NCBI RefSeq assembly: GCF_014202345.1
Contig: NZ_JACHGO010000002.1
Coordinates: 419,729-483,728 of the forward strand
DNA from: Desulfovibrio intestinalis
Lineage (GTDB): Bacteria > Desulfobacterota > Desulfovibrionia > Desulfovibrionales > Desulfovibrionaceae
Reading direction: 5' to 3'
Length of the DNA stretch: 64,000 bases
This document shows, piece after piece, positions 1 to 8,700 of the stretch (the first letter of the stretch is position 1; every line of letters starts with the position of its first letter). The notes under the pieces are model-generated. The model did not search any database and was not told the DNA's origin. It was given only the letters and a program-made list of their open reading frames with translations. The position numbers and the translations under genes were made by a program.

Positions 1-240
1 ATGGGGGGCGTCGCCATGTGCAGCTACCCGCAGATGAGGCATGCTGCTAGCTCTCAGCAGGGATCTACACTGCACTACCCAGCGCATTTGAGTGGGCTTG
101 CCCCGGTGATTGCCGTTTGCGCCCGAATTGCTGTTGTTGATGATTGTCTCAGGAATTGCGCTGATACAAAGGGGCAAGATGTTTCTTTGCGGGCGTTTTT
201 TATGCCGCCAAACGCATCGCAACGATGTGTGTAGCAAAGA
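1..240. other. window edge, no supported gene
   Basis: An open frame begins with ATG at base 1 on the plus strand and ends at 234, and the minus strand is also open over much of this stretch, but neither translation contains a recognisable motif, ribosome binding site or domain. I see nothing here that can be called a gene. It could be the edge of a feature lying outside the window. Confidence 0.3.
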
Positions 241-1446
241 CTAGCGTGGGTCTGCGCTTACCTGAAAACTGTCTTGCAGCAACTTTGTTTTGTTTTTATT
301 GCTATACATTTTGAGGTCTGCCCGCTTGAGTGTGGCATGCACTGTATCATCAACCGCCGGGTCAAACTGGGCCATGCCGTAAGAAAACGTTAGCTGAAAT
401 CCCTTAATAGATATATTTTGAGTAATGGACTGTAGTTTTGCCATTTGTTCGTTGAGTTCATACATCGTAATATTATGCAGCAATGCTGTGAACTCGTCTC
501 CACCAGTTCGGTATGTTTGGCCAAAATCCTTAAGCTTGTATCGCAGCAGGCGGGCAAAAGCACGTATATGGGCGTCTCCTGCGGCGTGCCCGGCCTGGTC
601 GTTAATTGTTTTGAGCAGGTTGATGTCGCTGCACAATACAACCAATCCATCTTTCTTTTCATTGGTTATATGCCGAATATCCAGTTCAAAGGCATTTCGG
701 TTGAATGCGCCAGTAAGCAGGTCGGTATAGGCCAACTTGCGGTACAGGGGAACAGACAGTTTTTTTAATAGCCATGCAGTCACCATAGTGACAACAATGG
801 CCACACCGAACGAAAATGCTAGACATATCAAGATGGACCGATGGGTGTTATCGACAAAAGATTGCACGTCAAACTCTATAACCAGCGCGCCAACCGTGAT
901 GTCCCCCTGCTTGATTGGCTTGCAGGTTGGCATGATAGTTCCCCACGAAGTTTCCATTGCCTTTGGCCCATGCACTGCCTGTCCATCAAGACATTGAGTC
1001 ACGATGGGTACAATTTCTCCTTCAATAGGGGCGCCGATGGCGCGAAAATCCTCTACTTCCGGAGACAGGCCGTCAACGATATATATGGGGTGTCCATCAT
1101 TTCCAAGCTTTGCAGTATATAAATAGCGTACAACTGTAGTTTTGCGAATGCCATCAAGCAATGCGTGGACTTGTTGGTATGCTTCAGTATTTTCGTCTTC
1201 AGGATTGTTGAGCTCTATGACGCTTTGTGCGGGAATACGGCTCAGAAGTAGCGAAAATATCGCTTCAGAGCGGTTCAGGATCCTGTCGTTAAAATCATAG
1301 ACCAAGAACCGGTAAAATATGAAAACAGTAAACAGGGCAGTGGAAAAAATTGAAGCTATAACAATAAGCAAAATTTTTCGCTCTGTTCCCATTAGTGGCT
1401 TTTCGGCCAATATGCGGTCTATGTTTGGAAAATGTGTGCTGGGCAT
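241..1446 (-). CDS. membrane-anchored diguanylate cyclase (GGDEF)
   Basis: Predicted 401-residue inner-membrane sensor that would make cyclic di-GMP from two GTP. A first membrane helix lies at about residues 25-48, a periplasmic sensory region at 50-200, a second helix at about 205-227, and a C-terminal GGDEF domain whose signature GGDEF is intact near residues 313-317. An ordinary RxxD inhibitory site is not present just upstream of GGDEF, so classical product inhibition may be absent. The gene is monocistronic, reading leftward from an AT-rich spacer. A perfect 11-bp inverted repeat sits 45-71 bp upstream of the start codon and could be its operator. The signal sensed by the periplasmic part is unknown. 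Confidence 0.9.
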   Translation of the reverse strand: MPSTHFPNIDRILAEKPLMGTERKILLIVIASIFSTALFTVFIFYRFLVYDFNDRILNRSEAIFSLLLSRIPAQSVIELNNPEDENTEAYQQVHALLDGIRKTTVVRYLYTAKLGNDGHPIYIVDGLSPEVEDFRAIGAPIEGEIVPIVTQCLDGQAVHGPKAMETSWGTIMPTCKPIKQGDITVGALVIEFDVQSFVDNTHRSILICLAFSFGVAIVVTMVTAWLLKKLSVPLYRKLAYTDLLTGAFNRNAFELDIRHITNEKKDGLVVLCSDINLLKTINDQAGHAAGDAHIRAFARLLRYKLKDFGQTYRTGGDEFTALLHNITMYELNEQMAKLQSITQNISIKGFQLTFSYGMAQFDPAVDDTVHATLKRADLKMYSNKNKTKLLQDSFQVSADPR

Positions 1447-1490
1447 GGCGTAGTCTCCACGAAATATCGTCCTGAGCGATTTTTAAACAT

Positions 1491-1517
1491 AGATTGAATT
1501 TTCTTCAAATTCAATCT
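1491..1517. promoter_or_regulatory. palindromic operator candidate upstream of the GGDEF gene
   Basis: AGATTGAATTT and its exact reverse complement are separated by five bases. The site lies in the promoter-proximal region of the leftward diguanylate cyclase gene. The arms contain TTGAA/TTCAA halves like Desulfovibrio Fur-type boxes, but the spacing is not that of a standard Fur box, so the binding protein is not assigned. Confidence 0.45.
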
Positions 1518-2074
1518 TTATTATAGATGTAAATAGGTTACTATGATGAAGTATTAAACATTGCTGCTTGATCCATAATAAGTTTATTGATGTATTCTGA
1601 AAATAATAAGAGCTTAACGATATGATATAATTATTTATTAAATAAAAAATGTGGTCATAAGTTGTATATAATAGAAGATGTATATAAAATGGCTATTTTT
1701 TTAATGTGTGTTGGTTTTTATATATGAAATTATATAGTTATTATGTGTGAAGAGGTACTGTGGTAAGCACTAGCTGAATTTATGTCGTTGTTGCCGTAGC
1801 AGTTGATTGTTGGGCGTGCATTTTGGTGAAAGGCCGCCATATAATGCGGAATAGACGCCATCCTTTTTGGGAGTGGCTAGCCAATAGGTACTGCTGAAAG
1901 CATAAACTTACTGCAATTATTGTAAAATTAACCGACATTTTGAGGGTGTTCTGTTCAACGCTGAGAGTTTCAGTTGCTGACGTGTGAACAGGGCTTTCTC
2001 GTGGCGGTACAGCGGTTGGCCTTGCCTCTGGTCTTGCCCTTGCTCTTGGTAGAGAGGCACGCTATTTTGCGCGC
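1518..2074. other. AT-rich intergenic region before umuD
   Basis: About 560 bp without a supported gene, very AT-rich between roughly 1540 and 1750 and in sharp contrast to the flanking genes. It must hold the umuDC promoter. A TAAAAT-like -10 lies near 1923. A pair of 7-bp inverted arms, CTGTTCA at 1951-1957 and TGAACAG at 1985-1991, is the only operator-like structure I see. A canonical CTGT-N8-ACAG LexA box was not found. Confidence 0.4.
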
Positions 2075-2518
2075 ATGAAAAGCTCATCCGCCCATCTAGA
2101 AATTCTTGGCGGGGCAGATTGTCCCCCAGACCGTGAAGGTCTGCCGCTCTATCTTTCGCCCGTGGAAGCCGGATTTCCTTCGCCTGCTGATGACTTTCTC
2201 GACTGCCGTCTCGACCTGCACAGGCATCTGGTCCGAAATGAGGCTGCGACCTTTTTTTTGCGGGCTCACGGCGAATCTATGATAAATGCCGGAATCCACG
2301 ATGGTGATCTTTTAGTGGTAGACCGTTCGGAATCTGCCACCCATAATCGTATTGTGATTGCCGCTCTGGATGGGGAACTGACCGTCAAGCGGCTTGTACG
2401 CAGCCAGAACAGGGTAGTGTTGATGCCGGAAAACTCCGAATATCCTGAAATTGACATAACAGAGCACGAATACGTTCACATATGGGGAGTGGTGACCTAT
2501 GTCATCCACAAACTTTAG
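2075..2518 (+). CDS. umuD: UmuD-like SOS mutagenesis protein, LexA/S24 self-cleaving
   Basis: 147-residue partner of the error-prone polymerase. RecA-stimulated self-cleavage would yield the active form that supports UmuC. The expected cleavage dipeptide Ala32-Gly33 lies in an EAGFPSP context, the nucleophilic Ser is Ser68 in GESM, and the general-base Lys is Lys105 in ELTVKR. The length fits full UmuD (about 140 residues), with no DNA-binding domain as in LexA. No strong Shine-Dalgarno is visible close to the ATG. The 3' end overlaps umuC by 20 bases, so the two are translationally coupled. Expression is expected to be DNA-damage induced, but the operator was not identified with confidence. 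Confidence 0.92.
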   Translation: MKSSSAHLEILGGADCPPDREGLPLYLSPVEAGFPSPADDFLDCRLDLHRHLVRNEAATFFLRAHGESMINAGIHDGDLLVVDRSESATHNRIVIAALDGELTVKRLVRSQNRVVLMPENSEYPEIDITEHEYVHIWGVVTYVIHKL

Positions 2519-3794
2519 TCAGCCGCTATGGGCGCTGGTGGACTGCAACAATTTTTATGCATCCTGTGAAAAGCTGTTCCGTCCCGATTTGTCGGCCCGC
2601 CCGGTAGTAGTTCTTTCCAACAACGATGGCTGCATTGTCTCCCGTTCGGCTGAAGCCAAGGCTTTGGGTATTCCTATGGGCGAGCCGGAGTTTAAAGCCC
2701 GCGTGCAGCTCCAGCGGCATAATGTTGCGGTTTTTTCTTCCAACTACGCGCTGTATGGCGATATCTCCGCCAGAGTAATGGCAACGCTGGAGCACATCTG
2801 CCCGTATGTGGAACAATACTCCATTGATGAAGCTTTTGTGCGCCTGGACGGCCCCTTGGCAGCCAATGCAGAAGATATAGCACAGCAGCTGCGTGAGACC
2901 GTGCGACAATGGACGGGAATGGTGGTGTCCGTAGGAATTGCCCCTACAAGAACGCTGGCGAAACTTGCCAATCATTTGGCAAAAAAAACATCGGGCGTGC
3001 ATATTTGGGATACGGCTTTGCACGTTGCAGAAACTGTTTTGCGTGCACTTCCCGTGCGGGAGGTGTGGGGCATTGGCTGGCGGCAAAGCAGAAAATTGCA
3101 TGAGGTCGGCGTGACATCCGCCTGGGGCTTGCGTGAAACCAGCGACTTGTGGCTGCGCAAGTTCTTGACCATTTCAGGCTGGAAGACTGCTATGGAGCTG
3201 AGAGGCGTCCCCTGTATAGGCGAAGATGAGGGGCCAACCCCGCGGCGTACGCTGGTGTCTTCCCGTTCCTTTGGTGAAAAGGTTTATGATCTGGCCTCGC
3301 TGGAACAGGCTGTGGCCACCTTTACAGTACGCGCTGGGGAGCGCTTGCGCCGCCAGAAACTCGTGGCGGGTGGCATTGCAGTTCATATACGCACGTCCCG
3401 GCATGCCAATCGGCCATCCTTCGACGCAACAGCGCAACATTCGTTTCAGCCCGCAACAGCGGATACTGTCACAATGCTGCAAGCTGGCAGAAAATTATTA
3501 GCCTCCATGTACAAAGAGGGGCCTGCGTATGCCAAAGCTGGCATAATGCTTTACGATCTTTGCCCACAGGACTGCCTGCAAGGCAGTTTGTTTGCCGAGG
3601 CCACGCCTGTGAATGATATACGCAAAACAGCGCTGATGATGGCCCTGGACGGCATCAACAGTAAATTCGGGCGGGGAGCCGTACACTTTGGTGCAGAGGG
3701 CCCGCAAGAAGCCAAGTGGCATTTACGGTGCAAACACTGTTCGCCAAGCATGACTACCAGCTGGAAAGATCTGCCCCAAGCTCTTTGCCGATAA
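2499..3794 (+). CDS. umuC: UmuC, Y-family DNA polymerase V catalytic subunit
   Basis: 431-residue translesion polymerase. The palm motifs are clear: ALVDCNNFYASCE near residues 12-24 with the first metal-binding Asp, and YSIDEAFV around residue 105 with the catalytic Asp-Glu pair. Fingers, thumb and the little-finger region follow at normal family length (E. coli UmuC is about 420). It starts inside the 3' end of umuD, which is the usual umuDC operon arrangement. Together they would copy past lesions at the cost of mutations. Confidence 0.95.
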   Translation: MSSTNFSQPLWALVDCNNFYASCEKLFRPDLSARPVVVLSNNDGCIVSRSAEAKALGIPMGEPEFKARVQLQRHNVAVFSSNYALYGDISARVMATLEHICPYVEQYSIDEAFVRLDGPLAANAEDIAQQLRETVRQWTGMVVSVGIAPTRTLAKLANHLAKKTSGVHIWDTALHVAETVLRALPVREVWGIGWRQSRKLHEVGVTSAWGLRETSDLWLRKFLTISGWKTAMELRGVPCIGEDEGPTPRRTLVSSRSFGEKVYDLASLEQAVATFTVRAGERLRRQKLVAGGIAVHIRTSRHANRPSFDATAQHSFQPATADTVTMLQAGRKLLASMYKEGPAYAKAGIMLYDLCPQDCLQGSLFAEATPVNDIRKTALMMALDGINSKFGRGAVHFGAEGPQEAKWHLRCKHCSPSMTTSWKDLPQALCR

Positions 3795-4254
3795 GACGTT
3801 GAAAATATGCTTTTGCAGTGTTGAAATGCCCCAGGCGGCGCACAGGCTGCCAATGCCTTTTGATCTGCACTGCTTGAGCCAGATTATACCCAAGATTGGG
3901 CAGACCCAGGCTGAACAAACGTTGTGGCCGCCTTGGGACTGAGCATCCAGAGTACTTTAAGCAGATTAACTTTGAAAATGTGCATTTTAAAAGTTTAATA
4001 CACGCTCGTTACGGCGCTTAATCGCACAAATAAATTGTGCTTACGCCTCCACGGCGGGTGTCTGCTCACGCAGCCACCTGAGCATTTCAAAATTAAAATG
4101 CTCTAGACAAATACTCTCAAAAGGTATGCTCCAGATTTTGGCATTGGGGGGCCTTGGCTGCAATTGTCTGCTCAGGCTTTGAACTGCCGTATTTCTGCGC
4201 TGAAAAAAGAAAACCGCCTCAAAGGCGGTTTTCATATATCTGAATATGTTTCGA
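3795..4254. other. umuC-recJ convergent intergenic region with decayed repeat
   Basis: About 460 bp between converging genes with no supported ORF. Bases 3959-4000 carry the start of the window's REP-like element (AGCAGATTAACTTTGAAAA followed by an imperfect reverse copy). A separate palindrome, GAGCATTT with AAATGCTC, lies at about 4080-4104. The rest looks like degenerate repeat sequence followed by the recJ terminator. Confidence 0.45.
4209..4233 (-). terminator. rho-independent terminator of recJ
   Basis: GAAAACCGCC and GGCGGTTTTC form a 10-bp stem with a 5-base loop. Read leftward it is followed by TTTTC and a run of T, 22 bp beyond the recJ stop codon. It may also stop rightward readthrough from umuC. 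Confidence 0.85.
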
Positions 4255-5991
4255 TCAAGAGGCTGGCTGCCAGTCCTTGATGCCCACATCCACGGAAGTA
4301 ATGCCATTATATGTATCAAGGCGCGGGGTATAGGCCACGCGAATGCGTTTGCCTACAACGTCTGGCGTCAATGCCTTCCCCATGCGCCACGCCTTGGCTG
4401 TGAGTATAAGTCCGCTGTGCTCGTCCTGAAGGCGCAGCCGCACATGTTCGCCGCCTCTGCCCAGAGGCAAGCGCTCTTTGACGAGCAGTGGCGGGGAGGC
4501 AAAAACAGGTTCTGCATTGCCTGGGCCAAAAGGCTGGAGCATTTCAAGCTCTTTAAGAAAGCTCTGGTTGCTGGCCTGATCAAAACTGAGCTGGCATTCC
4601 AGCGTCAGGCTTGGGCTTAAGGGGCTTGTGCCGAGTTTTTGGGATACAACAGCCTCAAAAGCGCTGCGGAAACTGCCAAGATTTTCAGGGGCAAGGCGCA
4701 CGCCTGCCGCCAGCCTGTGCCCGCCAAATCCCAGAAGATTCTCGGAGGTTTGGTTCAGCCCCGCGTGCAAGTCAAACTCCCGCACCGAGCGTCCCGATCC
4801 CTTGAGACTTCCCTGATCGCGGCAAAGTATGATGGTCGGGCGGTAAAATTCTTCCACAATGCGTGAAGCCACAATGCCTACAATGCCGGGATGCCAGTTT
4901 TCCCCATACAGCACGAGGCTGGCCAGCGGTTCACGCGAGAGCATGTCCAGAGCCTGAATACGGGCCTCATTATGGATTTCGCTTTCTGCGCTCTTGCGCT
5001 CTGTATTAAGCGCGTCGAGCTGCTGGGCCAGGGGCAGGGCAGAAGAAAAGTCTTTCTGCCGCAGGAGCCGCAGGGCAAGTTCGCCATTGCCTATACGCCC
5101 GGCGGCATTGATGCGGGGGACAAGCTGAAAGCTTACCTGGCCACTGGAGAGCTTGGTTTTGGCATCCATGCCGCTAGCGACTTTGAGAGCGGCAATGCCG
5201 GGGCGCGAAGCCCTGGCCAGATGCTGAAGACCTGCGTGTACCAGAATGCGGTTTTCGCTTGTAAGGGGCATGAGGTCGGCCAGGGTGCCCATAGCTACCA
5301 GGTCAAGGCAGAGGTCCATTTTGTGACGACGGCCCGTATGCGGGGCCAGAGCCGCGTTGACTGCCCCCATAAGGTAGAAGGCCACACCCACCCCTGCCAG
5401 GTGCTGGCAGGGCAGAGAGTCTGCAGGGCATAAGCGGGGATTGCAAAGGGCATGAGCTGGCGGCAAGTTTTCCTGGGGCAGGTGGTGGTCAGAGACGACA
5501 ACGGTCATGCCCAGCTGTCTTGCGCGTTGCACTGCCTCAACATCGGCGATGCCGCAGTCTACGGTAAGCAGAATGCCACAACCCTGTTCCGCCAGAGCCT
5601 CTACCTGAGCAACATTAAGGCCGTAACCTTCACTGCGGCGGTCAGGGATATGCCAAAGGGCTTCCAGCCCGTGACTCTCCAGCACATCAAGCACCAGGGT
5701 CGCAGCCGTGATGCCGTCCACATCATAGTCGCCCCATACCGCCAGTTTTTTGCCCGCCAGCAGCTCTTGCGCCAGCAATTGTGCGGCTTCTGGAACTTGC
5801 GGCCACAGGTGGGGCGGGGTCAGCGTATCAAGCCGGGCATCAAGGAAAGTATTGATGGTTTGCTTTTGCGCAAAGCCGCGCCGCCAGAGAATTTCCAGCA
5901 ATAGGGGAGAAATGGAGAGATCTTCAGCCCATGAGGAGGGCGCCGAAGCGGGGGTGCCCTCAGGGGGCACGCGGAAAAGCCAGTTTTTCAC
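4255..5991 (-). CDS. recJ: single-stranded-DNA exonuclease RecJ
   Basis: 578-residue 5'-3' ssDNA exonuclease of recombination and mismatch repair, in the DHH phosphoesterase family. The metal-binding motifs are present: GDYDVDG at residues 87-93, VDCGIAD at about 144-150 and SDHH at 167-170. The DHHA1 region with GFGGHRLAAG lies near residue 410, followed by the C-terminal OB-like domain. The length is typical for RecJ. It follows the TPR gene by 24 bp on the same strand and ends at a good terminator, so it is probably the last gene of the leftward operon. Confidence 0.95.
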   Translation of the reverse strand: MKNWLFRVPPEGTPASAPSSWAEDLSISPLLLEILWRRGFAQKQTINTFLDARLDTLTPPHLWPQVPEAAQLLAQELLAGKKLAVWGDYDVDGITAATLVLDVLESHGLEALWHIPDRRSEGYGLNVAQVEALAEQGCGILLTVDCGIADVEAVQRARQLGMTVVVSDHHLPQENLPPAHALCNPRLCPADSLPCQHLAGVGVAFYLMGAVNAALAPHTGRRHKMDLCLDLVAMGTLADLMPLTSENRILVHAGLQHLARASRPGIAALKVASGMDAKTKLSSGQVSFQLVPRINAAGRIGNGELALRLLRQKDFSSALPLAQQLDALNTERKSAESEIHNEARIQALDMLSREPLASLVLYGENWHPGIVGIVASRIVEEFYRPTIILCRDQGSLKGSGRSVREFDLHAGLNQTSENLLGFGGHRLAAGVRLAPENLGSFRSAFEAVVSQKLGTSPLSPSLTLECQLSFDQASNQSFLKELEMLQPFGPGNAEPVFASPPLLVKERLPLGRGGEHVRLRLQDEHSGLILTAKAWRMGKALTPDVVGKRIRVAYTPRLDTYNGITSVDVGIKDWQPAS

Positions 5992-6015
5992 GGAACCTCA
6001 GAATCTATGTCTATT

Positions 6016-6882
6016 TCAGGATGTGGAGCCAGCGCCCTGCGCCACGGCCTGCAAGGCTGCGCGGACGCCATCAATTTTGTCGGCGGGCACGAGTTTGTTT
6101 TGGATAAGCCACGCAAGGAACTTGAGCGACGCTTCGTGCCTGGGGGCAATTTCAAGAGCCTTGAGCAGATTATCAACACAACCGCTGATATCCCTGGTCT
6201 CCAGCAGCACCCGCGCCAGGTTCATATAAAGATTTTCGTCATTCTCTGTCAGTTCGAGAGCGCGCCGATAATATTCCAGAGACTGCTCCAGCATTTTGTT
6301 CTTGCGCAGGCTGATGCCGAAATCGTTGAACAGATGCTTGTGCTCGGCCTCAAAAGCGCCGTCCAGTTTTACCAGGCGCTCAAAAATGTCCTGCGCCTTG
6401 TTGGCATCGCCGCGCTCAAGGTAGGTAAGGCCAATGCCGAAGTTGGCCCGCACGTTATCCTCGTCTATTTTGAGGGCGCGTGAGTACTCGAACTCGGCGG
6501 TGAAGCTTTCCCCTTTTTCCCTGTGCTCGTCGCCGCTATCAACTGCCCGTTGCATTTCCTGCATCTTGGGATAGACGGAGTTGAGATAAAATTCCGGCTC
6601 CGGGGCGAACTTGGCGATAAGTTCGTCCATAGTGATCTTGCGTTTGGGGCCGCTGGGCACGTAGTTGGTGTTGAGCGGCTGGCATTCAAAAACATTGCCG
6701 TGCTGCTCAATAAACCAGAACGCTTTTTGTACTGTTTTACGGGTCGTGGTGCCAGTACCCACCCGGCGAATTTCCTGCGTTGAAAACACGCCGCGCACTT
6801 CGGTTTTTTTATTTCCCGGCGCTGCGCCTGAATCTGGCTTGGAAGCCGTTTGCGTGTTTTTTATAATTTCCTGGCCAGCCAT
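6016..6882 (-). CDS. tetratricopeptide-repeat protein
   Basis: 288-residue soluble protein without signal peptide or membrane helix. The N-terminal 110 residues are basic and contain no domain I recognise. From about residue 115 there are several TPR-like units: the AEFEYSRALKIDEDN, NKAQDIFERLVKLD, LEQSLEYYRRALELTEND and CVDNLLKALEIAPRHE segments have the alternating helix pattern with conserved small/aromatic positions. It is likely an adaptor for protein-protein contacts. It lies just upstream of recJ and is probably cotranscribed. No specific function can be inferred. Confidence 0.8.
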   Translation of the reverse strand: MAGQEIIKNTQTASKPDSGAAPGNKKTEVRGVFSTQEIRRVGTGTTTRKTVQKAFWFIEQHGNVFECQPLNTNYVPSGPKRKITMDELIAKFAPEPEFYLNSVYPKMQEMQRAVDSGDEHREKGESFTAEFEYSRALKIDEDNVRANFGIGLTYLERGDANKAQDIFERLVKLDGAFEAEHKHLFNDFGISLRKNKMLEQSLEYYRRALELTENDENLYMNLARVLLETRDISGCVDNLLKALEIAPRHEASLKFLAWLIQNKLVPADKIDGVRAALQAVAQGAGSTS

Positions 6883-6902
6883 CTGAATCCCCGTTTCTCG
6901 AA

Positions 6903-7008
6903 CTGATTAACTTTGAAACGTTTCATATTTCAAAGTTGTCATTCTGTCGAAAATGTAATTTCGGCAGAATCCACGCCGTGTTACGGCTCGCTGCATTCTC
7001 GTGCAGTG
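6903..7008 (+). repeat. REP-like compound palindromic element, copy A
   Basis: A run of three nested inverted repeats in the pyrF-TPR gap: AACTTTGAAA with TTTCAAAGTT, then TTCTGTCGAAAAT with ATTTCGGCAGAA, then GCTGCA with a TGCAG partner. The same order of modules recurs at 9867-9999 and 44871-44989. Non-coding; a structured RNA or protein-binding element is possible. Confidence 0.65.
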
Positions 7009-7044
7009 GTAAGGCCTGTGCACTTTTTCAGAGGTGACATGCTG

Positions 7045-7752
7045 CTATGCAGCAGAAGTCATGTCTGCCAAAATTTGCTCAGCCGCAACGCGTGGGTCGT
7101 GTGCGGCGATGATGGGTCTGCCCACCACAAGATAGTCTGCTCCGGCAGCCACAGCCATAGCCGGGGTCATTGTACGGCGCTGGTCATCTGCTGCAGAGCC
7201 GGATGGGCGTATGCCGGGGCACAGGCACATGAGGGCAGGGCAAGATGCCTTGATGCCTGAGGCCTCATGCCCGGAACAGACCACGCCGTCCAGGCCCCAC
7301 ATCTGCGCACCTTTGGCCAGGGTAAGCGCAAAGTCGGCAGTGCTTTCCTGTATGCCCGGCATTTCACCCTGGGCAAAGCTTGTGAGCACTGTAACGCCGA
7401 AGAGCAGGGGCTTTTTGCCGGGCAGGCCAGCCACAGCCTCTCGGGCAGCGTGGCACATACGCTCGCCGCCCTGACAGTGCAGGGTTATCATGTCCACGCC
7501 TATGCCCGAGGCCGCCTTAACAGCCTGAGCTACCGTATGGGGGATGTCGTAAAACTTGAGATCAAGAAATACTTTGTAGCCCAGTGCAACCAGCTCCTCA
7601 AGCAAGGCTGGCCCGGCATGGGTGAACATTTCCATGCCCACCTTGCACCAGGGAGCGGTGCCTGCCAGTGTGCGGGCAAGGGCCAGAGCTTCCGTTTTGT
7701 GCGGTACGTCCAGAGCAACTATCAGCTGTGGATTGGAAAGCGCTTTTGTCAT
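7045..7752 (-). CDS. pyrF: orotidine 5'-phosphate decarboxylase
   Basis: 235-residue last enzyme of UMP synthesis (OMP to UMP plus CO2). The start MTKALSNPQLIVALDV at 7752 was chosen over an upstream in-frame ATG at 7899, because the latter adds 49 residues foreign to the family and overlaps gmk. The catalytic DLKFYDIP motif (Lys and Asp of the D-K-D charge network) lies around residues 62-69, and the phosphate-binding GRPI near the C terminus is intact. It follows gmk in a nucleotide-related gene run. Copy A of the repeat lies downstream. Confidence 0.95.
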   Translation of the reverse strand: MTKALSNPQLIVALDVPHKTEALALARTLAGTAPWCKVGMEMFTHAGPALLEELVALGYKVFLDLKFYDIPHTVAQAVKAASGIGVDMITLHCQGGERMCHAAREAVAGLPGKKPLLFGVTVLTSFAQGEMPGIQESTADFALTLAKGAQMWGLDGVVCSGHEASGIKASCPALMCLCPGIRPSGSAADDQRRTMTPAMAVAAGADYLVVGRPIIAAHDPRVAAEQILADMTSAA

Positions 7753-7834
7753 GAACCTGTGTCCAGTAATTTCATTTCGTGTATATCCCGCACAAGCCGT
7801 GCGGCTGCTTTTGATGCTGTGAGGGTATGGTTTC

Positions 7835-8443
7835 TCAGCTGTCCAGCAGAGCTTCCGGCAGGTCTGGGCTGCGGAATGGCGCAAGGCTTGCCGCCACAAA
7901 GACTGAGCGCAGAGCGTCGTACGCCGTGTCTAGGTCGTCGTTAATCACCAATGCATCGTACCAGCGGGATTCAAGCATCTCTTGCCGGGCATTGGCCATA
8001 CGGCGCTCGATGGTAGCTTCATCGTCCAGAGCACGGCTACGCAGGCGGCGTTCCAGCTCGGTCATACTGGGCGGAAGGATGAAAATAAAGACGGCCTCAG
8101 CCAGCGAAAGCTTCAACTGGGCCGCGCCTTGTACGTCAATGTCAAAAAGCACATCCTGTCCACGCTGCAAGCTGTCTTTCACAGGAGCCAACGGGGTGCC
8201 GTAAAGATTGCCGTGCACCTCTGCCCATTCTGCAAAATACCCTTGGGCGCGCCGCTGCTCAAATTCCTCGCGGCTGAGAAATACATAATCCTTGCCGTCT
8301 ACCTCACCTTGTCTGGGCTGGCGAGTGGTGCAGGAAATCGAATAGCCAAACTGGGGAAATTCTCGCAGAAGGCGTTGGACCAATGTAGTCTTTCCGGCCC
8401 CGGAGGGGGCGCTTATAACCAGAGCAATGCCTTTTCGGGGCAT
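7835..8443 (-). CDS. gmk: guanylate kinase
   Basis: 202-residue enzyme converting GMP and ATP to GDP and ADP. The P-loop SAPSGAGKTT lies at residues 11-20, the GMP-binding region with SCTTRQPRQGEVDG and Y at about 36-55, and the FDIDVQGA segment at about 98-105. The length is standard. Its ATG coincides with the end of the upstream remA-like gene, so the two are translationally coupled. The order yicC, remA, gmk is common in Firmicutes and Desulfobacterota. Confidence 0.96.
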   Translation of the reverse strand: MPRKGIALVISAPSGAGKTTLVQRLLREFPQFGYSISCTTRQPRQGEVDGKDYVFLSREEFEQRRAQGYFAEWAEVHGNLYGTPLAPVKDSLQRGQDVLFDIDVQGAAQLKLSLAEAVFIFILPPSMTELERRLRSRALDDEATIERRMANARQEMLESRWYDALVINDDLDTAYDALRSVFVAASLAPFRSPDLPEALLDS

Positions 8444-8697
8444 CAGATTCCTTCCTCTTGCGCAAAACGTTGACTGATAGTTTCAGGCTGGATGGACGAA
8501 AGAATAACGTGATTTGAGTCCGTTACCAGTATTGAGCGCGTTTTGCGCCCCTGTGTCGCATCAATAAGCCGCCCTTGAGACCGTGCGTCTTCACGCAGGC
8601 GCTTCATGGGTGACGATGATGGGCTGACAATACCAACAACCCGGCCCGCCAGAACATAATTGCCAAAACCAATATTAATCAGGCGTTCACGAGACAT
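8443..8697 (-). CDS. RemA/DUF370-family regulatory protein
   Basis: 84-residue protein matching the DUF370 family (RemA of Bacillus, a DNA-binding regulator of extracellular matrix genes). The N terminus [22 protein letters not shown] and the central [23 protein letters not shown] are characteristic. It sits 3 bp after yicC and runs into gmk, which is the conserved neighbourhood of this family. Its targets in this organism are unknown. DNA-binding is inferred from family knowledge only. Confidence 0.88.
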   Translation of the reverse strand: MSRERLINIGFGNYVLAGRVVGIVSPSSSPMKRLREDARSQGRLIDATQGRKTRSILVTDSNHVILSSIQPETISQRFAQEEGI

Positions 8698-8700
8698 GGC

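Noticed and set aside
1980..2077. GTG-initiated hydrophobic ORF ending on the umuD ATG
   Set aside because: It is 26 codons of Leu/Val/Pro with no ribosome binding site. The overlap with the umuD start is likely chance.
4041..4319. 92-residue minus-strand ORF overlapping the recJ end
   Set aside because: It overlaps recJ in another frame, covers the recJ terminator and resembles nothing.
7752..7899. N-terminal extension of PyrF to an upstream ATG
   Set aside because: The 49 extra residues are foreign to the family and overlap gmk; the start at 7752 matches family length.
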